From the NCBI GenBank assembly GCA_032622095.1, contig CP136067.1:81992705-82056704 (forward strand): DNA of 64,000 bases. Reading direction: 5' to 3'. Positions 1 through 14,100 of the stretch are shown here, one piece after another (position 1 is the stretch's first letter; every line of letters begins with the position of its first letter). The notes beneath the pieces are model-generated. The model saw only the letters and a list, made by a program, of their open reading frames with translations. It did no database searches and had not been told where the DNA came from. This stretch comes from Siphonodentalium dalli (Eukaryota > Mollusca > Scaphopoda > Gadilida > Siphonodentaliidae). The translations under genes and the position numbers were made by a program.

Positions 1-182
1 GCTTTGCTCTGGCATCTCAGTTTTTTTTCTTGAGAAAGTTCTTTTTCTTTTTAATTTAGTTTATAGTTTCTCAATATCCCCAAATTAGCAGATGACACAT
101 TGCATAATCGAGGTGCCCAATGGGTACACGTCACCATCTGGGAACTTAAATCTGTGTTTAGGACTCCCATAGCAGATGAGGA

Positions 183-1740
183 CATGCAGAATGAGACGCC
201 CAGAGGATGAATATGCTGACGCTAACCAGGGTTTCCGCGAGGGGAAAATTAATGAGTCCGTATTGGGGAAACACATAACGCGACGGGACGACCATGGTTC
301 GTCCCGTCGGGCGAAAATTTTGTTATTTGACACTGAAAAGTAGCAATTTCCTTGCACATAAGAGTCTCACAAAGCAACCAAAGCTACGTATATATTACGC
401 AAGTCAATCATTTCCGTGGGTGCATTAATTCTGTTGATGGTATCCAGATAATCAATCAACTAATTACGCACATAAGACTGCCGTCTGATTGAAGATTATA
501 TATAAATGAACAAGCTACTAGTTATTGTTTACAAATTTATACAATAAGATTCCGATGAATCTAAACACTACAAAACATCTATGCATTGACCAATAATAGA
601 TAGCAAGGAGAATTGAATAAAGTATTTCCTAGAATTGCAAGCAGCTTCTGTGAAAATGAAACTGACATGATATACGCTGTCAATCGTAAAACTATTTGTG
701 CGCTGTGACGTCATACTGCAGGAGCTATTTATAGCGGCAAAATACGAATGGTAGCGACACAGGTATTTGGCACCAAAAAAAATTAATAAAAAGAGATTTT
801 TATTAAATTTAAAAACAAAAATTGTGCCTAATACCTGTGGGTAGGGACATCTTTCACTCGGAACGCGTAGCTTGTTCACTAGTCTCTATATATTAGTCCA
901 TAAACTGACGACCGCAATTGCTTATTATGCGCATAGTCAACAAAATCCCAACGTGATTTATTTCACAGTAAAACGGAACCTGTCCCGAAATCAGTCTTTA
1001 TAGTGGGAATTCATAGTGACAAGTTAACAACACCATTCATTTGAACCATATTACATACATGGGTGATAAAGACAAACACATACGTACCCCCTCCCCAATA
1101 TGGAGATAATGTCAAAGGACGGTAAATAATAGTTGCGTTGTCCCCAAGCACAATCAACGACGCACGTGTTCACATCTCCCGCCAAATTATATTTTATAAC
1201 ACGTTGGCTAAAACTCCGTTCTATACCTCATGGACTCTGCAGGGGGACCCATTTATTATGTACCACCGTACGATAGCACGGGATCTCGGAGAGGAGCAGT
1301 TTCATTCATGAAAATCCCGTGCATAAAAATGTCCCGACTAAGAAATTCGGCGTTCTTTGATCAAATTATGTAATCCTACGATATCACGGGATTTTCGAGC
1401 ATGAGTAGTTTCATCCCGTACACAAAAATATGCATATTCAGCAGTCCGACATTTTTTGATGTTACCGCGACATGCATTACGCTGTATCTAACGTCGCTAT
1501 TTGACCCGCTTTTTCACCAGTATTCTATTTAACACCCGAACTCCCGTTGTAACCGGATTTGTTTACGACATTGCGACTGACATTTGGTATATGTATGAAC
1601 CAAACAGATAATATGCGAGGGGAATGAGGCCGTCCTACGGACGCTGAGCCGTACTAACGGAAACCCTGCGCTAACCCACTGTGCTGGTTAGCGTCACTAT
1701 ATTCACCTTCTGGGGACCTCATTCTACAAATGTTCGACAC
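183..1740. mobile_element. 1.55-kb foldback element with terminal inverted repeats
   Basis: The left end (186-238) has GCAGAATGAG, a tract related to GGTGAATTTAGTGATGCT, then GCTAACCAGGGTTTCCG. The right end (1657-1740) is the inverse, CGGAAACCCTG...GGTTAGCG...GGGGACCTCATTCTAC. The termini match the small hairpin elements at 49.3-50.8 kb. The interior holds CGTCCCGTCGGGCGAAA (near 300) and two related tracts with GATAGCACGGGATCT (1270-1500). No transposase was found. A shorter relative lies at 20288-20640. Confidence 0.6.
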
Positions 1741-2046
1741 CATATTTTCAGCCCTGTGCTGCTTATGAATTATTTGTTGAGACTGAATTTTAAAATAATT
1801 GCAGGATACGTGTACAACCATATGAAAAACGTTTTTTAATTTACACCAGATAATAATTTTCAAGTTTATTGTTTCATTTGCTGAAAATTAGTTTTTGTAA
1901 CCGTCCTTTGTGGTGTACCATGCATATCATCTACCTTATTATGTAAATTATTAAGAATTGTAAGGTTTGTCATGACACAACACTCATTAAAATGTTTCCC
2001 AAATATTAAGGGTACCTAAATATACCTGTCTTTTGTTGTTTTTCAG

Positions 2047-2168
2047 ATATGTTGCTGGTGGCTCAGTCTATTTTAGTACAACCACTTTCGATAAATCTAA
2101 AGGACATTTTTATGCCAAACTTGTTCCTGAAGCTTATGGCGACAAACAGGCTCTTAATGAAGGAGAAG
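2047..2168 (+). CDS. CARS1: CARS1 exon 1 of window
   Basis: Acceptor TTTTTCAG precedes it and donor GTCAGC follows it. It begins with the last base of a codon, so a coding exon lies further upstream. It encodes the stretch containing [15 protein letters not shown] and ALNEGE, matching the region just before the ALWK block of animal CysRS. It ends after one base of a Gly codon. Confidence 0.9.
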
Positions 2169-5100
2169 GTCAGCATTCAATTCAATCTGATTTTAGAAAT
2201 CAACATACCTAAGATCTGGCTTATCAGGGGAGATAAAAACCTATAGACACTAAGCCTCTGTGAATCTTGTGTTTTTATCGAATCAAACCTCGAATCGAGT
2301 CCGGGACAAGATTTCATATTGACGGGCATTAAATGCTCTCTTAGTCTGCCAGTTGAGTTTAAATATATGGAATGGATGTTGATCTTGTTGTGTTTCATGG
2401 AGATTGGAATCAAGTTCATCTGGAACACTTTTAATGCAAAATGTCAGTCCAACTTGCATCCATACTCCATGGAACGCAAATAAAACAACATCCATTTCTT
2501 ATGTGGTATTAATTGATCGAGAAAAACAATAGTCATATGATATTAGTCTTTATTATGGATAATACATTTGAGATAGGAATATAATTGTGGTATTTACGGT
2601 AATTTCGTTCCGTTCAGCAACACCTGTTTTGATTCCGTGATTTGTTGTTCATCCTTGAATGTACACTTCCGGCTTTTCTTCTAGTTTAATAAAGCCTAGA
2701 ATATTGTCTACAAATCATCGTTACACTCATAGACACATCACCATGGTTTACAACAATAATGGCTATTAAAATTGACTGCATTTAGTGTTATAGGCTTCTA
2801 GTTGTCAACTAACATTGACTGAGTTGTGTGGGTTCTCTATATCAGTGACCAGCCTAGAAGGCGACTTGGGAGACATCTCACAAAATAGTGCCACTTCTCT
2901 ATATTTTTGTCCTATGGAAAAGTGATGTATCTCTCATATACCAGTATGCAAATGTCCCAACAGCATATTTAAAGAGTATTTCCTGCTTAAAACTGTGTAA
3001 ATACAGGTATTTACTCATTACAATCATTTTATAAATGGGCTGTTGTATTGAATACTAATTATTGGATCATAGAAATGTGATGTTTTGGTGTAAACATAAC
3101 TTCAGCCATTATGACTTCTCCCTGATAACAGCCCACATCTCCCTGATAACAGCCCACTTCTCCCTGATAGTAATATGCATATAGGGAGAAGTCACTTCTT
3201 CCAATTTGAAACTTCTCGGCTGGTCCCCTCTCTAGATATGTTGTTCCCCTCTTACTTACAGGTGATCTGAGCTTGTCAGAAGATGCCCTCAACTCAAAGA
3301 AAGATGCTACAGATTTTGCTCTATGGAAAGCCTCAAAACCTGGGGAACCAGCATGGGAATCTCCATGGGGCAAGGTGCGCTAATATGTGTTATTGTCATT
3401 GTTAATATGTCAGCTCTAACATAAGATAATATAGTGGACAGTAGCACCAGGATACTATCCCCATGCCCCAAACATTAGATGGCATGCCATTATGTTACAG
3501 TAATGCCCTAAGCAATCGACTCCTTAAACGCAGCAGAGAGCTTTCCGATGAATGGCAACAAGCCATATTTCCGACTAAATCCTGAAAAGTTACCCATAAT
3601 TCTGCTGTGTTTAAGGAGTCGATTACTTAGGGCTTTATTGTAGTTGAACTGACATAGACACTGACGGTATTGTCAATCAGAGATTTTGCACATTGTAAAT
3701 TTAGTCTACAGGGAGTTGATTTATGAGGCTATTATTCATCTGAAATATGAGGATATTATTGATCTGAAATATTGATATTGTCCATTAGGGATACTATAGT
3801 TCTATGGTTAGTATTCACATAACAGGGACCTTCTTGTCCCATTTTTGTGTAATATCCTGAAGAAGCACAATCAAAGATAATTTTCAGTTGATAATACGCG
3901 TAAAAATAGTTTGAAAGAACTTTACAGTCAATTACTTCATTTTTTTTCAATGATTTTCAAGTAAACACTTTTAACTGATCTCTCCATGCTGTCATTTATT
4001 AGCATGTTTGATTATTGTTTGCCTTTATCGGTTAATATATTAACCCTTTCTATAATAAATACTCATTGATGAGTACACACCTTCTCATAAGTAATGGCCC
4101 TCCCGACCGCGTTACGACCGCGTTGGAGTAACGTTACAACCGCGTTACTCCAACGCGGTCGTAACGTTACTCCAATGCTGTCGGCATGACCGTCAACGCA
4201 ACATAACGCGGTCGGCATTACCGTCAACGCAACAAACGCAGTCGCGATAACCGTCAACGCAACAAACGAGGTCGAGAGAATAGCTTATCAACTGTAATAA
4301 TAATTATTGAATAACATTACAAACAAGAATATTCACCACAGGGAATTCAAACTTTGAGACATGAGCTCATTTTATTAAAAAAAATTAAAGAGAGAAAATG
4401 AACGACGGCCACCAATGTTAGTTTCATACAATTTTCTGATCGGAAACGGAACGATTGTAATCAATCGAGACGGTAACATTTGGTTCACAAAGGAACGTTG
4501 CCAATATAATACAATGTTTTTGGCTTGGGTAATGCGTGATTTATTGGTGATAATGTTTTACATTTACATTTAGAATTTTTCCCCCCAAAAAAAACAACTA
4601 CATGTACATGTAATAAATAAATGCAGATCACATTGATCGCGCTGCACGAATTAATAGAGATGCAATTGACATTTCTAACAAACAAAACATTTGAGTTCAC
4701 GTCGCAATGTACATGTACATGTATTCTTTGAATATTTAATATTCAGCGTCACCTAATACAGGTCGGTAACCTGTACGCCAAGGGTCCGATGTCATTTGAA
4801 ATCTTCGTGATGGTACACTAAAACACACATGTACATGCACGTGGGTAATCGACATATGCATGTATACATGCACAGTGATGCAAATAATTTAAAATATTAA
4901 TTATCCATGTGTTGTGCAATTCCTGTAAAACAAACAGCGCTCTGATTTGGTAACCAATGATTTGTCACTTTCACTGACAGACCGCGGATCAAACGCCTGC
5001 CGCGAATGATTGACAGCGGTGTCAATGAACTCAAACACAATAGGGGGCGTGTCTTCGGTAAATCGAAGCTTCCAAACGCGATGAATGTTTGACAGGAAAG

Positions 5101-8100
5101 AATCTATACAAGTATGATGGAAACTAAATCATCCTTAGATGATCATGGTATGTAGCCGAATATATGTACATGCATTATGTAAAAATTGTGTTTTACTTTC
5201 GCTTTGTATTATATATTTAGTGTTTTATTAATTTATTATTCCTCATACCATTATCTAAATTTTACATATGTACGTGCATTTGGATGAAATAATCGAATTT
5301 TGTTTTTTATTTGTTTTGCTTTTTTATTTTTGTGTGGGGTACGAATCCTGAATATCGATAGTTTGTTTATTTATCAGTCAACTAGTGAATTATCACATTA
5401 ATACATAATTTGGAGGTTCAAAAGAGCTCTATCGCATATTTTCATAAAGTTTACGTTTATAATCAATGACTATATGGTTAATGTAACCGAATTCCCGACA
5501 TGTTTGAGACTGATCCAATATTCCGAAATATATCACTCATTACTCTTTCCAAGTTTTCTAGCTGAACGTTTCCATGCTGAACGAATCTGCTTATTTTTGT
5601 GTGACCCCACGTCATCTGAAAGTTTCAATTTACCTTTATAATAACCCTCGCTGTACATACTCATCTTGTATTAAAACGATTGCAAAATATGATCCCCGAT
5701 TTAATTAAGTAATATACATGTACTGTATGAGGGTATCACCCCTCCCCTGAATCCTGAATACCAGTTAATTTTGGGGGGTGAATCCCGAATATATGTTAAG
5801 AAATAATATGCGATAAATGACATACAAATTGACTGTTTTAATATCAGACATATACAAGCAGAAGTGCCGGTCGCGTTATGATACGATTAATGATACTTTA
5901 TGATGGCATGGTGGTCGAATATGCCCAAGAAGCTATTCTACCCACTCATTCATACATATAATTAGCACAAAGTATTATTTTGCGCCATCAAAACCTGCGT
6001 CCCAGATGTTTTGCTTGAACCCGAATACCAGTTAATTCGGGGGTATGAATCCCGCGTACGCCTTCAAAACACCCTGAATCGCGCGTACCGAAAGGGGGGG
6101 GGGGGTGATACCCTCCTGTATAGCAGGGGATCTCCGAGCGTTAGCAGTTTCATACACGGAAATCCAGTGCACAAAAATCTCCACTCAGAAGACCGGTACT
6201 CATTGATCTTGATGCAATAATTTCATCAGTTGTATTTACGATGTATATAGAACGTGGGCTTTGATGGCAACTAAATATTATTACATTGTTATTTGTGTAC
6301 TTCATTTTACGTTGTGCTCAGTTGACACATTTTTTCCACGTGGTTCTGTTTGGCCCAAGATCACCTATTACACAGGTTTTATTTTTAAAATGATCTCTCG
6401 GGATCCAAATAAAAGAAGGGTGCGGAATAAAAGTAGGGGGTGGAAAATAGCCAAAATTCAAATAATAGTAGGGGCGGAATAAAAGTAGGGGTGGGAAATT
6501 GATGACTATTTTCATATTTCGCATTACATGTAGTACTAGTACACACTACATGTACTTCACAGGAACTTGTAAAAATATACCCAAAATAATTTAAACATTA
6601 AAGCAGAAGAAGAAACTATCATTTTATACTACAGAAGTATTTACAAATTTTTATTATAATAAGATTAAGTACCAACATTCCTTTAGAAGATATTAGACAT
6701 ATTATAATTTGAAATTATCATGCTGACAAGTTATGAAAACCTCTCGCACAAAAAAAAACTATGCTGTCATTATGTCATGCATGCATGTGTCCGTATTCCT
6801 GGTATGCATGTAGGAATCTGAATTTTTAAAAACACGGACAGCGATGACATTATATATTGACAAGTATAGTATCTCAACAAACATGTTTACTGTTTAAGGA
6901 ACTTCATTTCAAGGGTTAATGAGACATAGTTTCCTAAATAAATAAACCTTAGATTACACAGCGGCACCGTGTTTATTAAGGCATGTTTAGCCATCATTGT
7001 TAGGCAATTAAATCCTGCAGTATACACCATGGAATATCAAAATCGGAGAACCAGTCCACGTGCTTGCGTTTTGAAACGAAATCAAATAGTGCATGAATGT
7101 ATAAGCTATTCCTCGTGCATAATGTAATATTGAAATTTAATTAAAACAAGCGTTAGATGGTTTTCACATAATGAAGTAATAATAATTTATAGTCAGATCA
7201 TATTGCACTTCATATATTAATAACAGTTAATTCTTGATTATACATATATGTGCGTTTAACCGCGTCGTGCATTTAATCTACATGCGAATGCTGCAGAACG
7301 CATTTCTTAAATAATGCTATATGTAACCATCACTGTGATGACACATGCAGGTATTAATTCCCTTTTAACGAGAGTAAAAGGCAAGAAATTACAAAGGTGC
7401 ATGCCAATACGTAAACATAAACCTGTAATTTTAAAATATAAATTGTATAGGCCCATGCAATAAAATTTAAATTCTTAAATTCTAAAAAGTATTATATTTT
7501 ACATTAGTTGTCTGTCTATTTATCATCAAACACCTTTGCTAATTTTTTTGCACAGCGTCTATTCTTTTATGTTTACAAGATACAGAAGTTCTCAAAACGC
7601 CAACTTTAAACCGGAAATTTCTTCACTAGATTAAATAAAAAATTATCGATCTATTTTTCAGTCTACAATAAACATATACATGTAGAACAACAGTTGTTGT
7701 GAACGTGTTACCGTGCCATTCTACCTATTTATTCGACAAACAATTTAACATTTTCGCCCATCAAGAACGAAATTCACGCATTTGATCAAAGCTATACTTC
7801 CACAACATTTAAAACACTGGGTCTACAGAATGGCCGAATATTGCGCTGATATTTTTTTTTTTTTTTTTTTAACAAGCTATTTATTGCATTGTAATTTTTA
7901 GATAAAGCCTCGACATTTTGTCCTTATATCGATCTACATCATACTTCACACAGTTTAGTTATGTACATTTGCTAGAAATGAAGTGGACACCCTGATCCCA
8001 TTACAAAGCTGCGTTTGCTTTTATAACCGCGTTAACGTTAACCGCGTTGTGAATTATATATGACCATTTGAATTTCCAAATTGACAGACCATCTCATTTC

Positions 8101-11100
8101 TCACTATTATAAAGATCATCAACGTCCATCTCCACGCCAAGATTGCCCCACTCGTATAACATATATAGAACTCGCTATAGTGGTATGCATAAACATATTC
8201 GTATTCGCGTTCGCGTTAAACCGCGTTTACGTATACGACCGGTAGAAATAGCAAAACAGAGAATATGCAGAGAACAAGTATTATTATTATTATTTGTGGA
8301 GTGCCTATTTCACAACAGAGATGTGTTCATTTGCGCTGTTACATAAAATGTGATAAAGATATATATATACAAATTACAATAAAGACACATAAAAGTATGC
8401 ATGATGTCTACAGAACGGCCGAATATTGCGCTGATATTTGTTTTTTTTATCACGCTATTTATTGCATTGTAATTTTTAGATAAAGCCTCGACATTTTGTC
8501 GTTATATCAATCTACATGATACTTCACACCATTTAATTACGTACATTTGCTAGAAATGAAGTGGACACTCTGATCCGCATACAAAGCTGCGTTTGCTTTT
8601 ATAACCGCGTTAACGTTAACCGCGTTGTGAATTATATGACTATACATGTATCTCAGTGAATTTCCAAATTGACGGACAATCTCATTTCTCACTATTATAA
8701 AGATCATCAACGTCCATCTCCAAGCCAAGATTACCCCACTCGTATAACATATATAGAGAACAAGTATGCATTTTTGTGGCGGAGGTGGCGGTACATGTGA
8801 ATTGTTGAATGAAAGGATTACAATATAAGATATATACAAGTACTAATAGTTACAAATGTGTTTTTGTATGATTCGGAAAATTGCCTAGCCTGGAACTCTA
8901 AATACAAAGTATTGTCATATATATGTGTATAATGTACTCACCATGATAAATGCTGATATGCGGCGACAAAATGTGAACAATGAACAGTTTCAGAGGATAT
9001 AATTCATATAGAGCTACGTGTACAACTGTGCGTGAATAAATGACCGTTCAGACGTGCACACATTTATATACGTATATTATCCCAACCTAAATGATTGAAG
9101 TGCCGTCGTATACACCTGTAACAACTTTTTTTTTAGCGGTAGCTTTGACGGTCGGACACTCTTAGCTATTTGCTGAACTGTAATTAGCAACAAAGGGGTT
9201 ACATGATGTATGTCTTTTCATATGCATCACGGTCGCACAAAATTGTTTTTATTGTCAAAGCATGCACGTCGGATACACGTTGTCGCATTGTTCCAAAATG
9301 GCTAAAACTTAATACATCCTAAAGAGATCTAAAATGAACACGGGAATTAATTAAATGTACTTTGATTATAATTTTATTATGCGTGATGTTGCACACGTGA
9401 CTGTACATATTATTTGTATATAAGTATTTGTCTAAAATGTCTTATATATAGATGTTAGACAATAAAATATGACGATGAAAGTAACATCGTATTTACATGT
9501 ACATGTATTGTACATATAGGATGGGCCAGTGGTATGCATAAGCGTTTACCCGTCTTTACATGTACATTCAACTGCGTTATCACTATAGAAATATATTGAA
9601 CGGACATGACTCATTCCAGCTTAAGACTTGTGTCCATATGCACGTAATTTGATAGGAAGTATCAAATACACAACTATTGACATAATTGCGGTATCGGATA
9701 TGCTCTGCAGTAATTTCCAGCTGCTCTAACAATTTTCTGAAATGAAAGAATAACGCTCTTTATTTCTACTATATCAGGAATAGACTAAACCTGAACGTTC
9801 TTTTCTGTTCCGTGTCGTGCAGATGGCCGTTGTTTGTTTTGGACCCAAAAATAGCGTGTTCAAAGTTGTATTTTTTAAGGACTCCAATAGGTCTTTCAGT
9901 GAAATACAAATGTATAATGTCAGTAGAAATATAGCTCGTGTATTTATCAACATATCTCGATACCTGGAAACACACACAACCAAAAATTATTACGTGTATT
10001 TTGGAGCGGCCAAAATCGCCGTGTGGCTTTAACATACAAATACGTACATGCACGAACAGGCAAAACGTATTCATCTCATGCTCTACATGCGATGATGTTT
10101 GTTTCTTCACTGTTTGGTTTTGTATTATTATATATAATACCTCGACATTTTGTGATTGTATCAATATATATTATTCCGCTATTTGTATACATGTATCTAC
10201 ATGTACATATAACATATACATGTAACAGTGACTTTACTCAAACTACATGCGTTTAACCGCGTTTATGTTAACCGCTGTATATCTATATTTGAATTGCTGA
10301 ATGACATGATTATAATACATGTACATGAATGTACTATACTAGTATACTAGTTCCAACATTATAACAACTTAGTGTCAACAACTTCTCGAAAAGGTATGAC
10401 ACATTTTTAGCGGTATTTCTTTTTACGTGCGCCACGGTCGCACATGACAGCATTGTTTTTACTGCCAAAGCAAAAACAACAACAGAGCGTATAAAATCCC
10501 AACATTACCAGATCACTGCCATATCAATTTCAAACCGTCGCCATGTCTCTTAGAAATTGATAAAAAGATTTTTTTTTTAAATGTCTCTTAGAAATTACAC
10601 CAGACCTCACCCATACTGCGCGGTTTTCTACCATCACGACTAGTTTTGGTTTACTGCTCGCAGGGCTCAAGTGATCATCGCGGAAGAAACACATCTACCA
10701 CAGTTATGCTGATTTTGTATATATATAAGTCCTAACAATAATTTCCGGTAGCACAAGTATACTGCACCTCAAATCAGACCTCTTGCCTATACTAATAATT
10801 TTATGTGCACCATAGTCAGATATATCGAATATTTATACTTTCAAAATTAGTAACTTTCACTTATACACTCGCGTTGGGAATATAATTATTACCGAACGTT
10901 TGTGTTGCATGGGTAAAACATATGTCACCCAATTAGGGTCAATGTTGGGCAATGTTTTTACTCGGCGCGGGTCAACAGTTTGTTACCCAATATAAATTTG
11001 GAGAAGACTTCATATAAGCCCTCGGGCTTGATGTCTGATCCTTGTTTCCAAAATTAACTCTTAAATGTTGTATATTTATGTCATATGTGTATTATGTCAA

Positions 11101-14100
11101 TTGTTTGGATTTGGAAATAAAAATATGTTAAAACCAATATGAATTTACATTCTCTGTTGTGCGATTTTGTTTTTACCCAACATTGGGTTAATAATTGCTT
11201 AATTATTAGGTCAAATGAAATAATGTTGGGGGATTTAGCACCAATAACTTTGGGGTTAAATGTTTTCGCGACAATTTATTAAAGTATATCCGGAAAACAT
11301 AGCTCATTTATTCGATGGACAAAAGTCAGTGTCCCTTTCAGTCATTTACTGCCAATGTACTAGTCACTTGAGGTCAATATCACATATTACATGACGTAAT
11401 AAATAAATAAAGTTAGTTATGCCTAGTTAAGGTGAAAATAAACGCTCTTTGTTGTTAATTATTACAGCCTCGTCAATATATCTGAGGTCATCGGCATATA
11501 TCCCCCCCACGATATAGATTCATTGTCTAAAATTACGTCTGTACATGTGTTTCCCCACATATCTCCGACTTGATAATAAATTAGTCCTCCTTTAAGACAT
11601 CTGAGATCAAAGTCACATACATGTACGTGTATCCCATTATATTACTTTTCGCAGGTCGGACAGTCTTACGTGGTTAAGTGGCACCCGAAAGCAAATGATG
11701 TTGCAGAGATAAAGTTTGCGGGCAGCGAGGATGATGTGAGGGAGTATATTGTCCGAAATGACACATCAAATTCCGCTTCTACCTCAACACCAACGACAAC
11801 TACTTCTTCGACTAAACGACGGGCACCCCGGACTGGTCTTTTGCAGCAGAAAAAACCAAAGCGTGCACGTCAGCCACGACAACCACGACGATCCAGCCTT
11901 GATCCGATACCAAAAAAACCAAAGGTATAAAACAAAAATTATTTGTTGGCACGTACATGTAGACATGCTTTTGGATTATTATGCTACGTTTTGTCGGTAT
12001 ACTGACCGTAACCCCAAGATTAAGACAAATTCAACCGGAATCAGCGGTTTATTGAAGTTTCGGTCGCTGAAATTAATCTGCAACTTTCCGTAAAACATTT
12101 ACGATATCGAAAACGTTACATTTTTCATTACCAATTTAGGTATAAAATTTTCGTGCGACTCCTGATTTAAACATGTTATAACAAGACTCGACTAAACTAT
12201 CTCAAATTTACCGGAACCCCATGCCTATGTTTTAATAATGGACATATAGTTGTTTTGTATTAAGGGGATACGTCGATCACCAAATTATATGGACACATAC
12301 GTCTCGAAAATTACGTGGTCAGAAGCACAGGCCCCTGGTGAAAATGCCAATATACACTATACGACTGGTATTGTGTATTTTGGTGTTTTAGTATTTGGGG
12401 GGGGGGGCTGTGTACTATCAGAAGGGGAATGTATTAATTTTAACTTTGGACTATAAAATCAATATAAAGAGCTTTCAATTTATTCATTTTTTTGTGTATA
12501 ATGGTCCAATTGAAAACATGCTGTCCATGCATCAAAATGTGAGGGCCTAAGTTCTACAACATGACCAATAAAACAATAATGATTAATAATTGAATAATAA
12601 ATGTGACATCTTATAAAATAGACCATAATTTGTGTTTCTACTTTGGAAAATTGGTTTCACATGTGCACATGTTTTAAGAATTACAAAATAAATACAAACA
12701 ATATGCCAACACTAACAAGATAAATTTAGACATGTGAGATAACTATAGGTGTCTTGCATTCATGAGCCAATTAAGCAATATACAACACATGCGGTGGCTC
12801 TCGGGGGAAACGATTTGCTTCATGGAATTATATTCGAAAGGGTGAATATAAATATATCGGCATGATTTCATTTCACGCTCAGTTTAGTACATCGTCGTAA
12901 GCTGACTGGGAAACTGACTAACGAAAATCTTGTTTTTTTCAGGCAAAAGCACAATTCATCGGGACTGGAAGAAGTGCCTACGATCTGCCACCCGCTGACC
13001 CAGGCTACGTCAGCCCAGTCCAAAGCGACAGTGAGCCCGACATCCCCGGGACAGCTGATGCGTCCACGCAAAGCGAGCGGATTATTGAATGCATACACGA
13101 ACCCCGTCTTAAAGGATTGTCAGAAGAGTTTAATCTGCTGGAAGAACGATGCCTGTCCATGGAAAGAGAGATCCGACTGCTGCCATTGCAGTTGACCATG
13201 TGCACCACAGACTGCGCACCAATGACATACACCAGCACCAAAAATACCACCACAGACTCAACAGACGACACCACGCCAGACATAGCCAGAGTCCCTTTAT
13301 TCAGTGAGATCTCCACAGACACAACCAGCCAACAACCACCCAACAGCCCTACACCAGCCACAGAACATTCAACATCACAGACACGTCAACCATTCACCGA
13401 CCAACGCATACTAAACGTTATCGTACAAGATTTGCCGGCAACCCTTTCCCTTGCAAAACTGAACAGTGTGGCCGCCGCTGCTTCAGACGCTTGCCCAACA
13501 ATCGACATCAACTACGACTCGCTAGAAAGTCTCCACTCGGAATACACAGACAGAGCAGCGTTCATCCGACGGCTGTTTAGTATGCTGTTCACCGTGAGGG
13601 AGGTATACCAGCGAAATGTTACGGGCACGAGGGGGAATGCGGCGCTCGATCCGGCGAAGATGGCATATATCCAGTCAACATACTTTAGATTTCATCCGGC
13701 AGAACCCTACAGTTTACAGAATCGGCTATGGAAGGAAGCGACAAAGATCATAGATCAGCACCTGCAGAATGTGATCACCCACAAACTGTGCAAATTCATT
13801 GATTTATCATCGTTATTGTAGGTCTAGGCTGATACATATTGAATATGGGGCTTTCGGGTAGCGCCGAGAATTACGTGCGTGTATATGTGTAATTTCTAAG
13901 AAATCTGAATAAATTATAAAAAAATTAATAAAAAAGATTTCTATAACATTCCTATTTGTGAAATTTGTCGTGACTTATGTATTCATGTCCGCGCTATCGA
14001 AATGCATGCGTCATGAGTATAATGGCGATATTATTCAGATTTCACGTAAATGACATACATGTATTTGTATATAGTGGAATACTTCCATCATAAAAAATTA

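Noticed and set aside
9769-10164. 131-codon minus-strand frame
   Set aside because: Lies on a dispersed repeat whose second copy (48.6 kb) does not keep the frame; no recognisable domain.
13005-13361. 118-codon minus-strand frame
   Set aside because: Shadow of the BEN-domain exon on the other strand.
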